Assembly (NCBI GenBank): GCA_965217265.1 | Contig: CBDCHP010000018.1 | Span: 992,001 to 1,056,000, forward strand | Origin: JAGRGG01 sp965217265 | GTDB lineage: Bacteria; Pseudomonadota; Alphaproteobacteria; Geminicoccales; Geminicoccaceae | Direction: 5' to 3' | DNA length: 64,000 nt | Part shown: positions 42,818-51,793 of the stretch, in pieces | Layout: every line of letters begins with the position of its first letter | How positions within the stretch are numbered: the first letter of the stretch is position 1 | Translations under genes and position numbers: made by a program | The notes under the pieces: model-generated | What the model was told of the DNA's origin: nothing | What the model saw: only the letters and a program-made list of their open reading frames with translations | Databases searched by the model: none

Positions 42818-43599
42818 GCGCCCGCCCCCCCGCTCCGGCCCAGATAGGCTTCGAGTACGCGCGGGTCCTGGCGCACCTCGTCCATGCGGCCGCTCTTGAG
42901 GACGGTGCCCTCGGCCATGCAGACGACGGGGTCGCACAAGTCGGCGATGAAGCCCATGTCGTGCTCGATCAGGCAAAACGTGTAGCCGCGCTCGACGTTC
43001 AAGCGCCGGATCATCGAGGCTATCTCGTTCAACAGCGTGCGGTTGACCCCCGCCCCCGGCTCGTCGAGCAGGACGAGCTTGGCGTTTGTCATCATCGTCC
43101 GGCCGAGTTCGAGCAGCTTCTTCTGCCCGCCGGAGAGGTTGGCGGCGCGCTCGTCCCTCAGGTGGGCGAGGCCGAGGAAGTCGAGCACACCCTTGGCCCG
43201 GTCGCGGTGCCTTCCCTCCTCGGCGGCGACGAGGCCGGGGCGCAGCCAGGCCCGGAGCAGGTTCTCGCCCGCCTGGCGCCCCGGGACGAGCATCAGGTTC
43301 TCCAGGCAGGTCAGCCGCGCGAACTCGCGCGGGATCTGGAAGGTGCGCACGATGCCGCGGTGGAACAGGCGGTGCGCCGGCACGCCGGTCACATCAATGC
43401 CTTGGTAGAGAACGGTCCCCGTCGTCGGCGGCAGGGCGCCCGCCACCATGTTGAACAGCGTCGTCTTGCCGGCCCCGTTCGGGCCGATCAGCCCGGTGAT
43501 CGAGCCGCGGCGGATCGCGAACGAGCAGTCGCGCACCGCCTCGACGCCGCCGAATCGCTTGCTTAAAGCCCGAATGTCGAGCAGTGCCGCAGCGCCCAT
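42814..43599 (-). CDS. livG: branched-chain amino acid-type ABC ATPase LivG
   Basis: This 261-residue ATPase has Walker A GPNGAGKTT near 39-47, the LivG-type insertion IVRTFQIPREFARLTCLENL, the signature NLSGGQKKLLELGRTMM, Walker B LVLLDEPGAGVNRTL, and the switch LIEHDMGFI. The ATG at 43599 gives the family N-terminus (LLDIRALSKRFGGVEAV); an open frame to 43770 reads into a palindromic repeat and is discarded. It is the first gene of the livG-F-H-M-nucleotidyltransferase operon. No substrate-binding protein gene is present in the block. Confidence 0.9.
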   Translation of the reverse strand: MGAAALLDIRALSKRFGGVEAVRDCSFAIRRGSITGLIGPNGAGKTTLFNMVAGALPPTTGTVLYQGIDVTGVPAHRLFHRGIVRTFQIPREFARLTCLENLMLVPGRQAGENLLRAWLRPGLVAAEEGRHRDRAKGVLDFLGLAHLRDERAANLSGGQKKLLELGRTMMTNAKLVLLDEPGAGVNRTLLNEIASMIRRLNVERGYTFCLIEHDMGFIADLCDPVVCMAEGTVLKSGRMDEVRQDPRVLEAYLGRSGGAGA

Positions 43600-43665
43600 G
43601 CCGCCCGTTATCCTTGAACCCCGCCCTGCGAGGGGCTTAGGGGATGTGCCTTCGTGCTGCAAGGT

Positions 43666-43815
43666 GAACGCTTCGCGTCGCCTGCGGCGGGCTTTTTTCT
43701 CCTTGTTTTTGCGAGTGTTAACGCAGAAGGCTGGCCGCGCCGCCGAGGGCCAGCCTCGGACGAAAGACAAAAAGAGAAAAAAGAAGGCCCCGCGCCAGCG
43801 GACGCGAAGCGTTCA
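43666..43815. repeat. palindromic terminator-like repeat, family A (full copy)
   Basis: The left arm is GAACGCTTCGCGTCGCC then GCGGCGGGCTTTTTTC. The core is GTGTTAACGCAGAAGGCTGG then GAGGGCCAGCCTCGGAC. The right arm ends GCGGACGCGAAGCGTTCAC. Here it lies between two genes read in the same direction (the cyclase ends, then livG begins), so it can act on minus-strand transcripts from the cyclase gene. Confidence 0.78.
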
Positions 43816-45110
43816 CGCACTCGCGCGCAAGTCGTCCGGCGCGTCCCAAAAGCAGCAGAGATTGCCGCCCTTAGCCTTGGCGCGGTAGAGCGCCGCGTCG
43901 GCGCGGGCGAGGAGGTCGTCGGACGGCGGGCCGCCGTCGGCGACGACGAGCCCGATCGAGGCGCCGACGCGCACGCTCTCGCCGGTGGAGAGCCGGATCG
44001 GTGCTATGAGGGCGCGCCGCAGGCGCTCGGCGAAGCGCCGCAGCCGCGGCCGCGGGCCGGGGCACGCGACCAGGAGGGCGAACTCGTCGCCGCCGAGGCG
44101 GGCCGCGACGCCGTGGTCGCGCACCTCGGCCCAGAGGCGCCCGCCGATCGCCCGCAACACCTCGTCGCCGGCGGCGTGGCCGAGCCTGTCGTTGATCGGC
44201 TTGAAGCCGTCGAGGTCGAGGAGGCCCAGCGCCACCGCGTCGCCCGAGGCCGACGCCGCCGCCAGCGCCGCCTCGACATGGTGCTGGAAGTAGCGCCGGT
44301 TGGGTAGATCCGTCAGCGCGTCGTGCGTCGCCGCGTGGGCGAGAGCCAGTTCCGCCCTCTTGCGCTCGGTGATGTCGAGTGCCACGCCGAACAGGCTGAC
44401 GTCGTCGGGCGCCCCGGACCGGCGCACGGCCCCGACACGGTGCAAGAGCCAGACCCAGCCAGCGCCCGTGCCCGCGCGCCGCCAGCGCTGCTCGCTCTCC
44501 GGCGGCACGGCCGTTCGCGCCGCGAGCGAGGCCGCAAACGCCGCCCGGTCGGCCGGGTGGACGAGCGCCAGCCATTCCTCCAGCGACCTCGGGGCGTCCT
44601 CGGGCGGCAGGCCGAGCAGGTCGAGCCAGCCCCGGCTCACCTCCAGGCGGTCGCCCGCCGCGTGCCACTCCCAGGCGCCGGCGCGCGCCGTCGTCGCCAG
44701 CAGTGCTGCGCGCTTCATCGTCCGCTGCATCTGCTCGCTGCGCCCGGCGAAGCGGTGCCGCAGGCGGCGAAGGTGGCCGAGCAGCGCCGCTTGGCCGAGC
44801 AGTGCCAAGAGGACGGGCACGAGCCACACGAGCGCGGGCCAAGAAGCCCCGTCGTCCGGCAGCGCGGACAGATCGCCGAGCAGCGCCACCTCAGGCAACG
44901 ACCGGCGCTCGGCCGCCAGCGCGAGGACGAGCCCGAAGGTGCTCAAAGCCGCGCCCGCGAGCGCCCAGGAAGCCGCGCCCGCGAGCGCCCAGGCCCCGAC
45001 CACGCCGGCGGCGGCGCACCGCCGCCGACGGGCTTGACGAAGAGCGCGAGCGGCGCCGACAAGCCGACGAGCAGCATCGAGACGACGTAGAACGCGCAAG
45101 CGACGGACAT
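43813..45110 (-). CDS. membrane PAS-GGDEF diguanylate cyclase, with apparent frameshift near the N-terminus
   Basis: The gene makes cyclic di-GMP by family. The GGDEF domain (THDALTDLPNRRYFQHHVEA to the end) has LGGDEFALL, so the active site is intact. Before it is a PAS-like domain (GAWEWHAAGDRLEVSRGWLD through FGVALDITERKRAE) and a membrane region. The N-terminus is broken: from ATG 45110 the frame gives MSVACAFYVVSMLLVGLSAP then LALFVKPVGGGA and runs out of phase. The hydrophobic continuation (AAAGVVGAWALAGAASWALA) is in another frame. The shift falls in the GC-rich run at about 45005-45032, next to a 24-bp tandem duplication. Either an assembly error or a real lesion is possible. Without the first helix the domain order is otherwise complete. 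Confidence 0.78.
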
Positions 45111-45264
45111 CGCGGCAACCGTTGGCTTGGGGTTGGTTTCGTGCGGCCGATTATCAATCAAGAAGAGAACTAACAAGATCTCTAGAGCGCGAAGGTTGCC
45201 CTGATCCCGCGCGGCATCGACAAATCCCCCCCGCGAGCTAGTTGAAAGCGGCGGCTTCCATCGT

Positions 45265-46434
45265 TTGGGGACGTTGTTGCGCACGACCATCACGATCGCG
45301 GCGATCCTGCTCCTGGCCTGGCCCCTTCTGCCCAAGGGGGCCGGGGCGCAGGAGGGGGCGGGGGGGAAACGAGCGGCGCAGGAACGAGCGGCGCTCGTTC
45401 GAACCGATCCCGTCCGCTACGAGGAGGTGGCGCGCACGGCGCCCTTGCTCGGCCGCGTCGTCGCCCTGCGCGAGGGCGAGGTCGCGGCGCGCGTCGGCGG
45501 GCCGGTCGCCGGGGTCGCGGTGGCGCCGGGCGACCGGGTCGCGGTCGGCGACGTCCTGGTGCACCTCGATTCGACCCGGCTCGATCTGGCGCTGCAAGCG
45601 GCCGAGGCCGACCGCAAGCTGGCCGGGGCCGAGCGGCGCGGCGCCGAGCGCGAGGTGGCGCTGCTCCGCCAGGAACTCGACCGGCTGGAGCGCCTGCGCC
45701 GCTCGGCCGCGTTCTCGGCCGCCCAACTCGACGACAAGCGCCGCGAGATCGACGTGGCCGAGAGCCGCGTCGTCGCCGCCGAGGCGCGGCTGCGGCGGGC
45801 CGAGATCGCGATCACCCGGGCCGAGGCCGACCTGGAGGACGCCGTCGTCCGGGCGCCCTATCCGGGCGTCGTCGTGGGGCGCCTGACCAGCCCCGGCGCC
45901 TACATCGCGGCGGGGCAGCCCGTCGTCCGCCTCGTCGACGACGCCGACGTCGAGATCGAGGCCGACGTGCCGGCCGAGTTGATCGCGAACCTGAGCGACG
46001 CCGAGGTCCTGGTGCGCTTTGCCGACGGCGATCGGGCCGGGGCGACCTTGCGCGCCGTGATCCCGGTCGAGAGCCCGCTCACCCGCACCCAGGCGGCCCG
46101 CTTCAGGCCGATCGACGACGCGAAGCCGCGCGCGATCGGCAGCAGCGTCACGCTCAACCTGCCCGCGATCGGCGGCCGGCGGGCGCTCACCGTCGCCAAG
46201 GACGCGGTCAACATGGGCGGGGAAAACCCGAGCGTCTTCGTCGTCGGCGAGGGGGGCCGCGTCGCCCCGCGCCGGGTGCGGTTGGGCGAATCCCTGCCCG
46301 GCCGCTTCGTCGTCGAGGAGGGCTTGGCCGAGGGCGAGGCGGTCGTCGTGCGCGGCAACGAGCGCCTGCGGCCGGGGCAGAAGGTGGAGACGAACGAGCC
46401 CGCGGCCGCGAGTGCTGCGGGGTCGGGCGCTTGA
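45265..46434 (+). CDS. RND efflux periplasmic adaptor (HlyD/MFP family)
   Basis: This 389-residue membrane-fusion protein couples an RND pump to an outer-membrane channel. The signal peptide is TTITIAAILLLAWPLLPKGA then GAQ, near residues 7-29. The lipoyl half-motif is AARVGGPVAGVAVAPGDRVA near 74-93. A coiled-coil hairpin covers about 108-172, and the second lipoyl half is VVRAPYPGVVVGRLTSPGAY near 183-202. Beta-barrel and membrane-proximal regions follow. The start is the TTG at 45265 or the next TTG at 45274. The stop overlaps the start of the pump gene (TTGA). No TolC-type gene is nearby. Confidence 0.87.
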   Translation: MGTLLRTTITIAAILLLAWPLLPKGAGAQEGAGGKRAAQERAALVRTDPVRYEEVARTAPLLGRVVALREGEVAARVGGPVAGVAVAPGDRVAVGDVLVHLDSTRLDLALQAAEADRKLAGAERRGAEREVALLRQELDRLERLRRSAAFSAAQLDDKRREIDVAESRVVAAEARLRRAEIAITRAEADLEDAVVRAPYPGVVVGRLTSPGAYIAAGQPVVRLVDDADVEIEADVPAELIANLSDAEVLVRFADGDRAGATLRAVIPVESPLTRTQAARFRPIDDAKPRAIGSSVTLNLPAIGGRRALTVAKDAVNMGGENPSVFVVGEGGRVAPRRVRLGESLPGRFVVEEGLAEGEAVVVRGNERLRPGQKVETNEPAAASAAGSGA

Positions 46435-49400
46435 ACCCGATCCGGGCCGCGATCGAGCGGCCGATCGCCGTCGTCGCCGCCGTCTTGATGGCGCTGATGT
46501 TCGGCCTCGTCGCCCTCAACGCGATCCCGATTCAGCTCGCCCCCGACGTCGAGCGGCCGGTGATCAGTATCGAGACCGAGTGGCGCGGCGCGTCGCCGGT
46601 CGAGGTCGAGCGCGAGATCGTCGAGCGCCAGGAGGACGCGCTCAAGGGCCTGGAGGGGGTCGAGGAGGTTCGCGCCACCGCCGAGGAGGGCGAGGCGGAG
46701 GTGACGCTCGAATTCGCCGTCGGCACCGACATGGACAAGGCGCTGCTCTTGGTCGCCAACCGCCTCGACCGGGTCGGCGGCTACCCGGACGAGGCCGACG
46801 AGCCGACCTTGAGCACGGCCGGCGGCGACGACAGCGCGATCGCGTGGTTCACGATCAAGCCCTTGCCCGGCAACGCCAAGCCGATCGCCGAGTACGGCCC
46901 GTTCGCCGAGGACGTGATCCAAGACCGCCTGCAGCGCGTCGCCGGCGTCGCCCGGGTCGACGTGTTCGGCGGGCTGGAGCGCGAGATGCAGGTCGTCGTG
47001 GCGCCGGAACAACTTGCCCGCTACCGCCTCACCGTGCCCGAAATCGTCGGCGCCCTGCGCGAGGCCGGGATCGCGCTCACCGCGGGCACGGTCGACGAGG
47101 GCAAGCGCCGCTACGTCGTGCGCGCCGAGGGCGACTTCACCACGGTTGAGGACGTCGAGAACGTCGTCCTGCGCAGCCTCGCCGACGAAGCGAGCGGCAG
47201 GATCGGGCGCCTCACCGTCGGCGACATCGCCGAGGTCCGGATCGGCTACAAGGACCCGACGGCCTACATCCGCGACACGGGCGAAAAGGCGCTCGTGGCG
47301 CGGGCGATCCGCGAGACCGGCGCCAACGTCATCGAGACGATGCAGGGCATCCGCGCCGCGGTCGCCGAACTGAACGCGAACGCCCTGCCGGTCCAGGGCC
47401 TCAGCATCGAGCAGACCTACGACGAGACGGTCTACATCGACAGCGCGATCGACCTCGTCACCTCGAACATCTATATCGGCGGCGCCCTGGCGGCGCTGGT
47501 CCTCCTCCTCTTCCTGCGCTCGCTGCCGGCGACGCTCATCGTCTCGGTCGCGATCCCCGTCTCGGTGGTGGCGAGCTTCGTCGCCATGGCGGCCTTGGGC
47601 CGCTCGCTCAACGTCGTCTCGCTCGCCGGCATCGCCTTTGCCGTCGGCATGGTCGTCGACGCCGCGATCGTGGTCCTGGAGAACATCTACCGCCTGCGCC
47701 AGGAGGGGGTGTCGAAGCGCGACGCCGCCTACAAGGGTGCCGCCCAAGTCTGGGGCGCCATCTTCGTCTCGGCGCTGACGACGGTGATGGTCTTCATCCC
47801 CGTCCTCGTCATGCGGCTCGAAGTCGGCCAACTGTTTCGCGACATCGCGGTCGCGATCTCGACCGCCGTCCTCCTCTCGCTCGTCGTCGCCGTCACCCTG
47901 GTCCCGGCGATGGCGAGCCGCCTGCTCGGCAGGGTGCAGGACGAGGGCGGGCGCCGCCTGCCACTGATCGACCCGGCGGCCGGCGGCTTCGCCCGCCTCG
48001 TCTTGGGCCTCACCCGCCGCACCGTCCGCTCCAGCGCCCTCTCGCTCGCCGTCGTCGGGATCGTCACAGGGTTGAGCGTGGCGACGGCGTGGTTCTTCCT
48101 GCCCAAGCTCGAATACCTGCCCGAGGGCAACCGCAACCTCGTCTTCGGCTTCGTCATCCCGCCGCCCGGCTACAACCTGGACACGATGGAGACGATCGCG
48201 GCCCGGATCGAGGACGCGACGCGGGAGCTATGGGTCACGCCCGATTCAGGCCCGCCCGACCCCGACGGTCCGCCCAGGATGAAGCGCTTCTTCTTCGTCA
48301 CCTTCTCCGGCAACGTGCTCGTCGGTGCCGCGGCCGAGGACCCGGCGCGCGCGGCCGAACTGATCCCGATCCTCTCGGCCCCCGTCTTCGAGGAGCCCGG
48401 CACGTTCGGCTTCATGCGCCAGCCCTCGATCTTCGGCCGCGGCGTCGGCGGTGCGCGCTCGATCGACCTCGACGTCTCCGGCAACGATCTGAACACCGTG
48501 CTGGAGACCGCCTTGAAGGCCGCCGGGCGGATGAACGCGGCCCTGCCGCGCGAGGCCGGCAACCAGTTCCGCCCCGACCCCGGCCTGGAATTGGGCGCGC
48601 CCGAGGTGCGCCTCGTGCCCGACCGGGTTCGGCTCGCCGACGCCGACGTCTCGACGACCGACTTCGCCCAGAGCGTCGACGCCTTCAACGACGGCCTGCG
48701 CGTCGCCGAGATCAGCGTCGACGGCGAGCGGATCGACCTCACGCTGATGGGACCCGAGGTCGCCGAGCAGACGACCGAGGCGATCGGCTCCTTGCCGATC
48801 GTCACCCGCGAGGGCCGCATCCTGCCGGTCTCATCCTTGGCCGAGGTGCGGGTCACGGCCGGGCCGACGGAGATCCGCCACGTCGAGGGCCTGACCACCG
48901 TCACGCTGCGGATCAGCCCGGCCCCCAACCTCTCGCTCGAAGAGGCGCTCGACGTCGTCGACGATCAGGTCGTCGGGCCCTTGCAGGCCGAGGGCCTGCC
49001 GCCCGGCGTGCGCTTCGGGCTCTCCGGCACGGCCGACAAGCTGAGCGAGACCTTCGACGCGATGGTCCTCGACCTCGGCCTCGCCCTCGTCATCGTCTAC
49101 CTCGTCATGGCGGTCTTGTTCGAGAGCTTCCTCTACCCGCTCGTCATCATGGTCTCGGTGCCCTTGGCCGCCGCCGGGGGCGTCGTCGGCCTCGCCGTCC
49201 TCAACCTCTTCGTCTTCCAGCCGCTCGACATGCTCACGCTGCTCGGCTTCGTCATCCTGGTCGGCATCGTCGTCAACAACGCGATTCTGATCGTGCATCA
49301 GGCGATCGCCCACCTGCGCGAGGACGGCCTGACGCCCGAGGCGGCGATCCAGGCGTCGGTCAGGAACCGGTTGCGCCCGATCTTCATGAGCACGCTGACC

Positions 49401-49607
49401 TCGGTCTTCGGCATGTTGCCGCTGGTCCTCTTCCCCGGCGCCGGCTCCGAACTCTACCGGGGTCTCGGCTCCGTCGTCGTCGGCGGCCTGTCGCTCTCGG
49501 CCCTCCTCACGCTCTTGCTGATCCCGCCGCTCCTCGGCCTCGTCATGCGCCCGCTCGCCAAGTTCGGCATCGAGACGCCGCAAGGGGCGGCGGCACCGGC
49601 GGAGTGA
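46431..49607 (+). CDS. RND-family efflux permease (AcrB/MexB-like HAE1 type)
   Basis: This 1058-residue inner-membrane proton-driven pump has two halves of six membrane helices and two large periplasmic loops. The opening RAAIERPIAVVAAVLMALMF is usual. The helix-4 motif is FAVGMVVDAAIVVLENIYRL near 402-421, and the second half has FVILVGIVVNNAILIVHQAI near 938-957. AcrB has two adjacent Asp in helix 4; here the second is Ala (VVDAAIVV), as in several RND branches with VVDNxI. The start is the TTG overlapping the adaptor stop. Substrates are unknown (drugs, bile salts, lipids are possible). Confidence 0.88.
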   Translation: MNPIRAAIERPIAVVAAVLMALMFGLVALNAIPIQLAPDVERPVISIETEWRGASPVEVEREIVERQEDALKGLEGVEEVRATAEEGEAEVTLEFAVGTDMDKALLLVANRLDRVGGYPDEADEPTLSTAGGDDSAIAWFTIKPLPGNAKPIAEYGPFAEDVIQDRLQRVAGVARVDVFGGLEREMQVVVAPEQLARYRLTVPEIVGALREAGIALTAGTVDEGKRRYVVRAEGDFTTVEDVENVVLRSLADEASGRIGRLTVGDIAEVRIGYKDPTAYIRDTGEKALVARAIRETGANVIETMQGIRAAVAELNANALPVQGLSIEQTYDETVYIDSAIDLVTSNIYIGGALAALVLLLFLRSLPATLIVSVAIPVSVVASFVAMAALGRSLNVVSLAGIAFAVGMVVDAAIVVLENIYRLRQEGVSKRDAAYKGAAQVWGAIFVSALTTVMVFIPVLVMRLEVGQLFRDIAVAISTAVLLSLVVAVTLVPAMASRLLGRVQDEGGRRLPLIDPAAGGFARLVLGLTRRTVRSSALSLAVVGIVTGLSVATAWFFLPKLEYLPEGNRNLVFGFVIPPPGYNLDTMETIAARIEDATRELWVTPDSGPPDPDGPPRMKRFFFVTFSGNVLVGAAAEDPARAAELIPILSAPVFEEPGTFGFMRQPSIFGRGVGGARSIDLDVSGNDLNTVLETALKAAGRMNAALPREAGNQFRPDPGLELGAPEVRLVPDRVRLADADVSTTDFAQSVDAFNDGLRVAEISVDGERIDLTLMGPEVAEQTTEAIGSLPIVTREGRILPVSSLAEVRVTAGPTEIRHVEGLTTVTLRISPAPNLSLEEALDVVDDQVVGPLQAEGLPPGVRFGLSGTADKLSETFDAMVLDLGLALVIVYLVMAVLFESFLYPLVIMVSVPLAAAGGVVGLAVLNLFVFQPLDMLTLLGFVILVGIVVNNAILIVHQAIAHLREDGLTPEAAIQASVRNRLRPIFMSTLTSVFGMLPLVLFPGAGSELYRGLGSVVVGGLSLSALLTLLLIPPLLGLVMRPLAKFGIETPQGAAAPAE

Positions 49608-49698
49608 GGCTAGGGTTCTAGCACTGGCGCGTCCCGCCACGCGTTGTAATCACTGGGCTGGCCGCGGCGTCACGACCAGCCCGGCTGTAAAAAGACAA

Positions 49699-49932
49699 CC
49701 TGTCTATCCGTGAAACGCATCCAGAGTCGGGATCGCGTAGCCTAGCGGGAAGGCCAACGCTCGGCCACCTTGTTACCCCGCATCAAGTGCGGGGTAACAA
49801 GGTGTGGGTGTGGGCGCCCAAGCCTCTTTCTTGTCACCCCCGACTCGATCGGGGGTCCAGGCTGGCCGGACTGCGCCCTCCCCGATAGGCTGCCGCGCTT
49901 CTGACGCTGAATGCGTTTCACGGATAAACAGG
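49699..49932. repeat. composite repeat with terminal inverted repeats
   Basis: ACCTGTCTATCCGTGAAACG then CATCCAG (from 49698) and its reverse-complement relative CTGAATGCGTTTCACGG then ATAAACAGG (to 49932) bound a 234-base segment. Inside are a perfect 17-bp-arm palindrome CACCTTGTTACCCCGCA / TGCGGGGTAACAAGGTG (49766-49804) and one family B unit (49829-49869). It fills most of the 369-base gap between the RND gene and the secreted protein gene, and no gene is seen there. The MITE-like layout is only a resemblance. Confidence 0.65.
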
Positions 49933-49980
49933 AAAAAAGAAGAAAAAGCCCGCGCGGCGAGCGCATGCGCCAGCGTTCAC
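49931..49980. repeat. half copy of family A terminator-like repeat
   Basis: GGAAAAAAGAAGAAAAAGCC then CGCGCGGCGAGCGCATGCGC then CAGCGTTCAC is the right arm of the family A element only. It abuts the stop of the secreted protein gene and would terminate the minus-strand transcript. Confidence 0.6.
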
Positions 49981-51434
49981 TGCGCCAGCTTGAAGCGCCC
50001 GTCGACGAGGTTGAGCGCGTCCAGCTTGCCCACCCCGGTGTAGCTCATGGTGAAACTGCCGTCCCGGCCGAAGCCGTTGGGCAAAAAGCCCCAGTGAAAG
50101 GCGCTGTCCTGCGGCTGCGTCGGGCCGGTGTGCTCTTGGTAGTAGACGGTGCGCCAGGGACCCCAGGGCCGGGGCGCCTCGAAGACGCCGAGCCGGCTCG
50201 ACTTCGATTTGTCGTGCTCGGTCATCAAGACGACGCGGTCGATCTGCTCGACGTAGTGGGCCGACATCGCCCAGCCGACGCCCCTCGGGTCGGTGAAGAC
50301 GGGTTCGGCCCGCCCACGGCCGCGCGACCACTTAGGGTTGCCGCCGCTCGTCCCGGCGTAGAACTCCCAGGAGGATTCGAGCATCAGGTTCGACCACTTG
50401 GCCGCGCGCAAGAGATAGATCTCGCCGCCCTTCGGCCCGCGCTGCACCTCCAGCGACCGCCCGTCGTCGGCGAAGAAGCGGGCGGCGTAGACGTAGACGT
50501 AGCCGCCGACGTCGCGGTGGTTCTTGCCGGCCTGGAGGAAGGTCGGCCAGATCAGGTGCAGCTTATCGCCGCGCTCGAACGCCCAGGGTGCCCGCGTCCA
50601 GTTGTTGTTGCCGCGCTTGGCCTTGTAGAGGCGGCTCTCCTTGTAGTTCGTCGTCTCGGAGCCGGGGGCGAGCCAGGTGTAGATCTCGCCGCCGAGTGCC
50701 AGCGTGCCCTGGCTCTTGGCGTGGGTCGCCTCGTTGCGGCAGAGCTTGCTGCGCTTGCTGCGCTCGATCGCGTCGCCGGACGAGGGCCGCCAGCACTTGG
50801 CCGCCTCGGGCTCGTAGCCGCCGATCAGGTTCTCGCCCTTGAGGCTAGCCGCGCTGTTGCCGCTGAAGCGGGCGAGCCCGATCGAGACGTAGTGGTAGCC
50901 GTCCGCCGTGCCGAGGCCGGGGCCGTCGCCCCAGGTGGCGTAGAGCTTGTCGTCGCCCGCCCAGGTCATCGACCAGTTATCGGAGCCCTTGGCCATCTGA
51001 CGGAAGCTCGACCAGTCGAACGACATCCCTTCGAGCCTATCAGACCAAGCGTAGGGGACGCCGTCAGAACCCGGCTTGGAGGGTTGATCCGCGCCCTCGG
51101 CGACGGTGAATCGGGCCTTGCCGAGGTAGGTGTCCTCGCCCCCCCTGACGGCGCGGACCTCCCAACTGTACGACCCTTCTCGCAGCGGATAGGTGTAGGC
51201 GCAAGCACCGCCGTCTTCGCACCCGGCCTTGCCGTCGTCGACCCAGGTCCGCACCACGTCGCCGCCGTCGTTCTTGATCCAGAACCTGAAGCCGTCGTCA
51301 CCACCCTGGCCTTGCCAGCGAAACGCGACGTCGCCCGCCGGAACCGTCGCCGTCGGCGCGACCAGGCCGGCGAGCGCCGCGCCGGGAACGACGGCGACGC
51401 CGAGCATCGTCGCGAGCTTGAGGGCTGAGCGCAT
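49977..51434 (-). CDS. secreted protein of unknown function (possible beta-propeller, DUF4185-like)
   Basis: This 485-residue exported protein has a signal peptide MRSALKLATMLGVAVVPGAA ending near 22. A first domain (about 25-115) looks like a fibronectin-type or Ig-like fold (VAFRWQGQGGDDGFRFWI, YSWEVRAVRGGEDTYLGKAR). It is followed by a repeated beta-sheet region with Trp/Asp/Gly blocks (SMTWAGDDKLYATWGDG, YTWLAPGSETTNYKESRLYK, VFEAPRPWGPWRTVYYQEHT) as in DUF4185 and GH43-like propellers. Two Cys pairs are possible. The propeller assignment is by sequence look only, and no catalytic residue is claimed. Confidence 0.6.
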   Translation of the reverse strand: MRSALKLATMLGVAVVPGAALAGLVAPTATVPAGDVAFRWQGQGGDDGFRFWIKNDGGDVVRTWVDDGKAGCEDGGACAYTYPLREGSYSWEVRAVRGGEDTYLGKARFTVAEGADQPSKPGSDGVPYAWSDRLEGMSFDWSSFRQMAKGSDNWSMTWAGDDKLYATWGDGPGLGTADGYHYVSIGLARFSGNSAASLKGENLIGGYEPEAAKCWRPSSGDAIERSKRSKLCRNEATHAKSQGTLALGGEIYTWLAPGSETTNYKESRLYKAKRGNNNWTRAPWAFERGDKLHLIWPTFLQAGKNHRDVGGYVYVYAARFFADDGRSLEVQRGPKGGEIYLLRAAKWSNLMLESSWEFYAGTSGGNPKWSRGRGRAEPVFTDPRGVGWAMSAHYVEQIDRVVLMTEHDKSKSSRLGVFEAPRPWGPWRTVYYQEHTGPTQPQDSAFHWGFLPNGFGRDGSFTMSYTGVGKLDALNLVDGRFKLAQ

Positions 51435-51495
51435 GCTTACAACCTTTGATTTTGTGATGGCCTATTGCAGAACCTTCAGGCGAAAAATTGCTCGA

Positions 51496-51525
51496 ATTAT
51501 TCCGCTGAAAGGGAAAATTTTTCAA
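51496..51525 (-). promoter_or_regulatory. candidate sigma-70 promoter for the secreted protein gene
   Basis: On the minus strand TTGAAA (51520-51525) and AATAAT (51496-51501) are 18 bases apart in an AT-rich stretch, about 60 bases before the start codon. The match is moderate. Confidence 0.35.
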
Positions 51526-51793
51526 CTATAACATTACAAAACGCGGGCGGCCGCACCTCCGACCGCGCCGTTCGTCGTCCGAGGGCACCCAGTGGCGCTG
51601 AGACGACCCTCGGGCCGTTGCCGGACGGCGCCCGCCTCGATCAGTGCCCGACGGCCGGTGCCGGTGCTCGGCGGGCTCGAATGGGCAGGACAGTCCGTGC
51701 AAAAGCGTGCGGGCCACGGGGCGTCGGCACCACGCCGCAAAGCAGGGGCGGGCGCCGATCAAGCGAAGCCGGTCCGGCTCGCTGGAAAGTGCT
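51526..51793. other. intergenic region, no convincing gene
   Basis: GC-rich spacer between the AT-rich promoter region of the secreted protein gene and the tadC stop. Open frames are short and Arg-rich, with no ribosome binding site. A sharp composition step occurs at about 51795-51840, where the AT-rich tad segment begins. Confidence 0.4.

Noticed and set aside
43600..43770. N-terminal extension of livG to 43770
   Set aside because: The extension translates the family A repeat; the family N-terminus starts at 43599.
46208..47831. Minus-strand frame of about 640 codons opposite the RND pump
   Set aside because: Same explanation: it mirrors the pump gene and has no recognisable domain.
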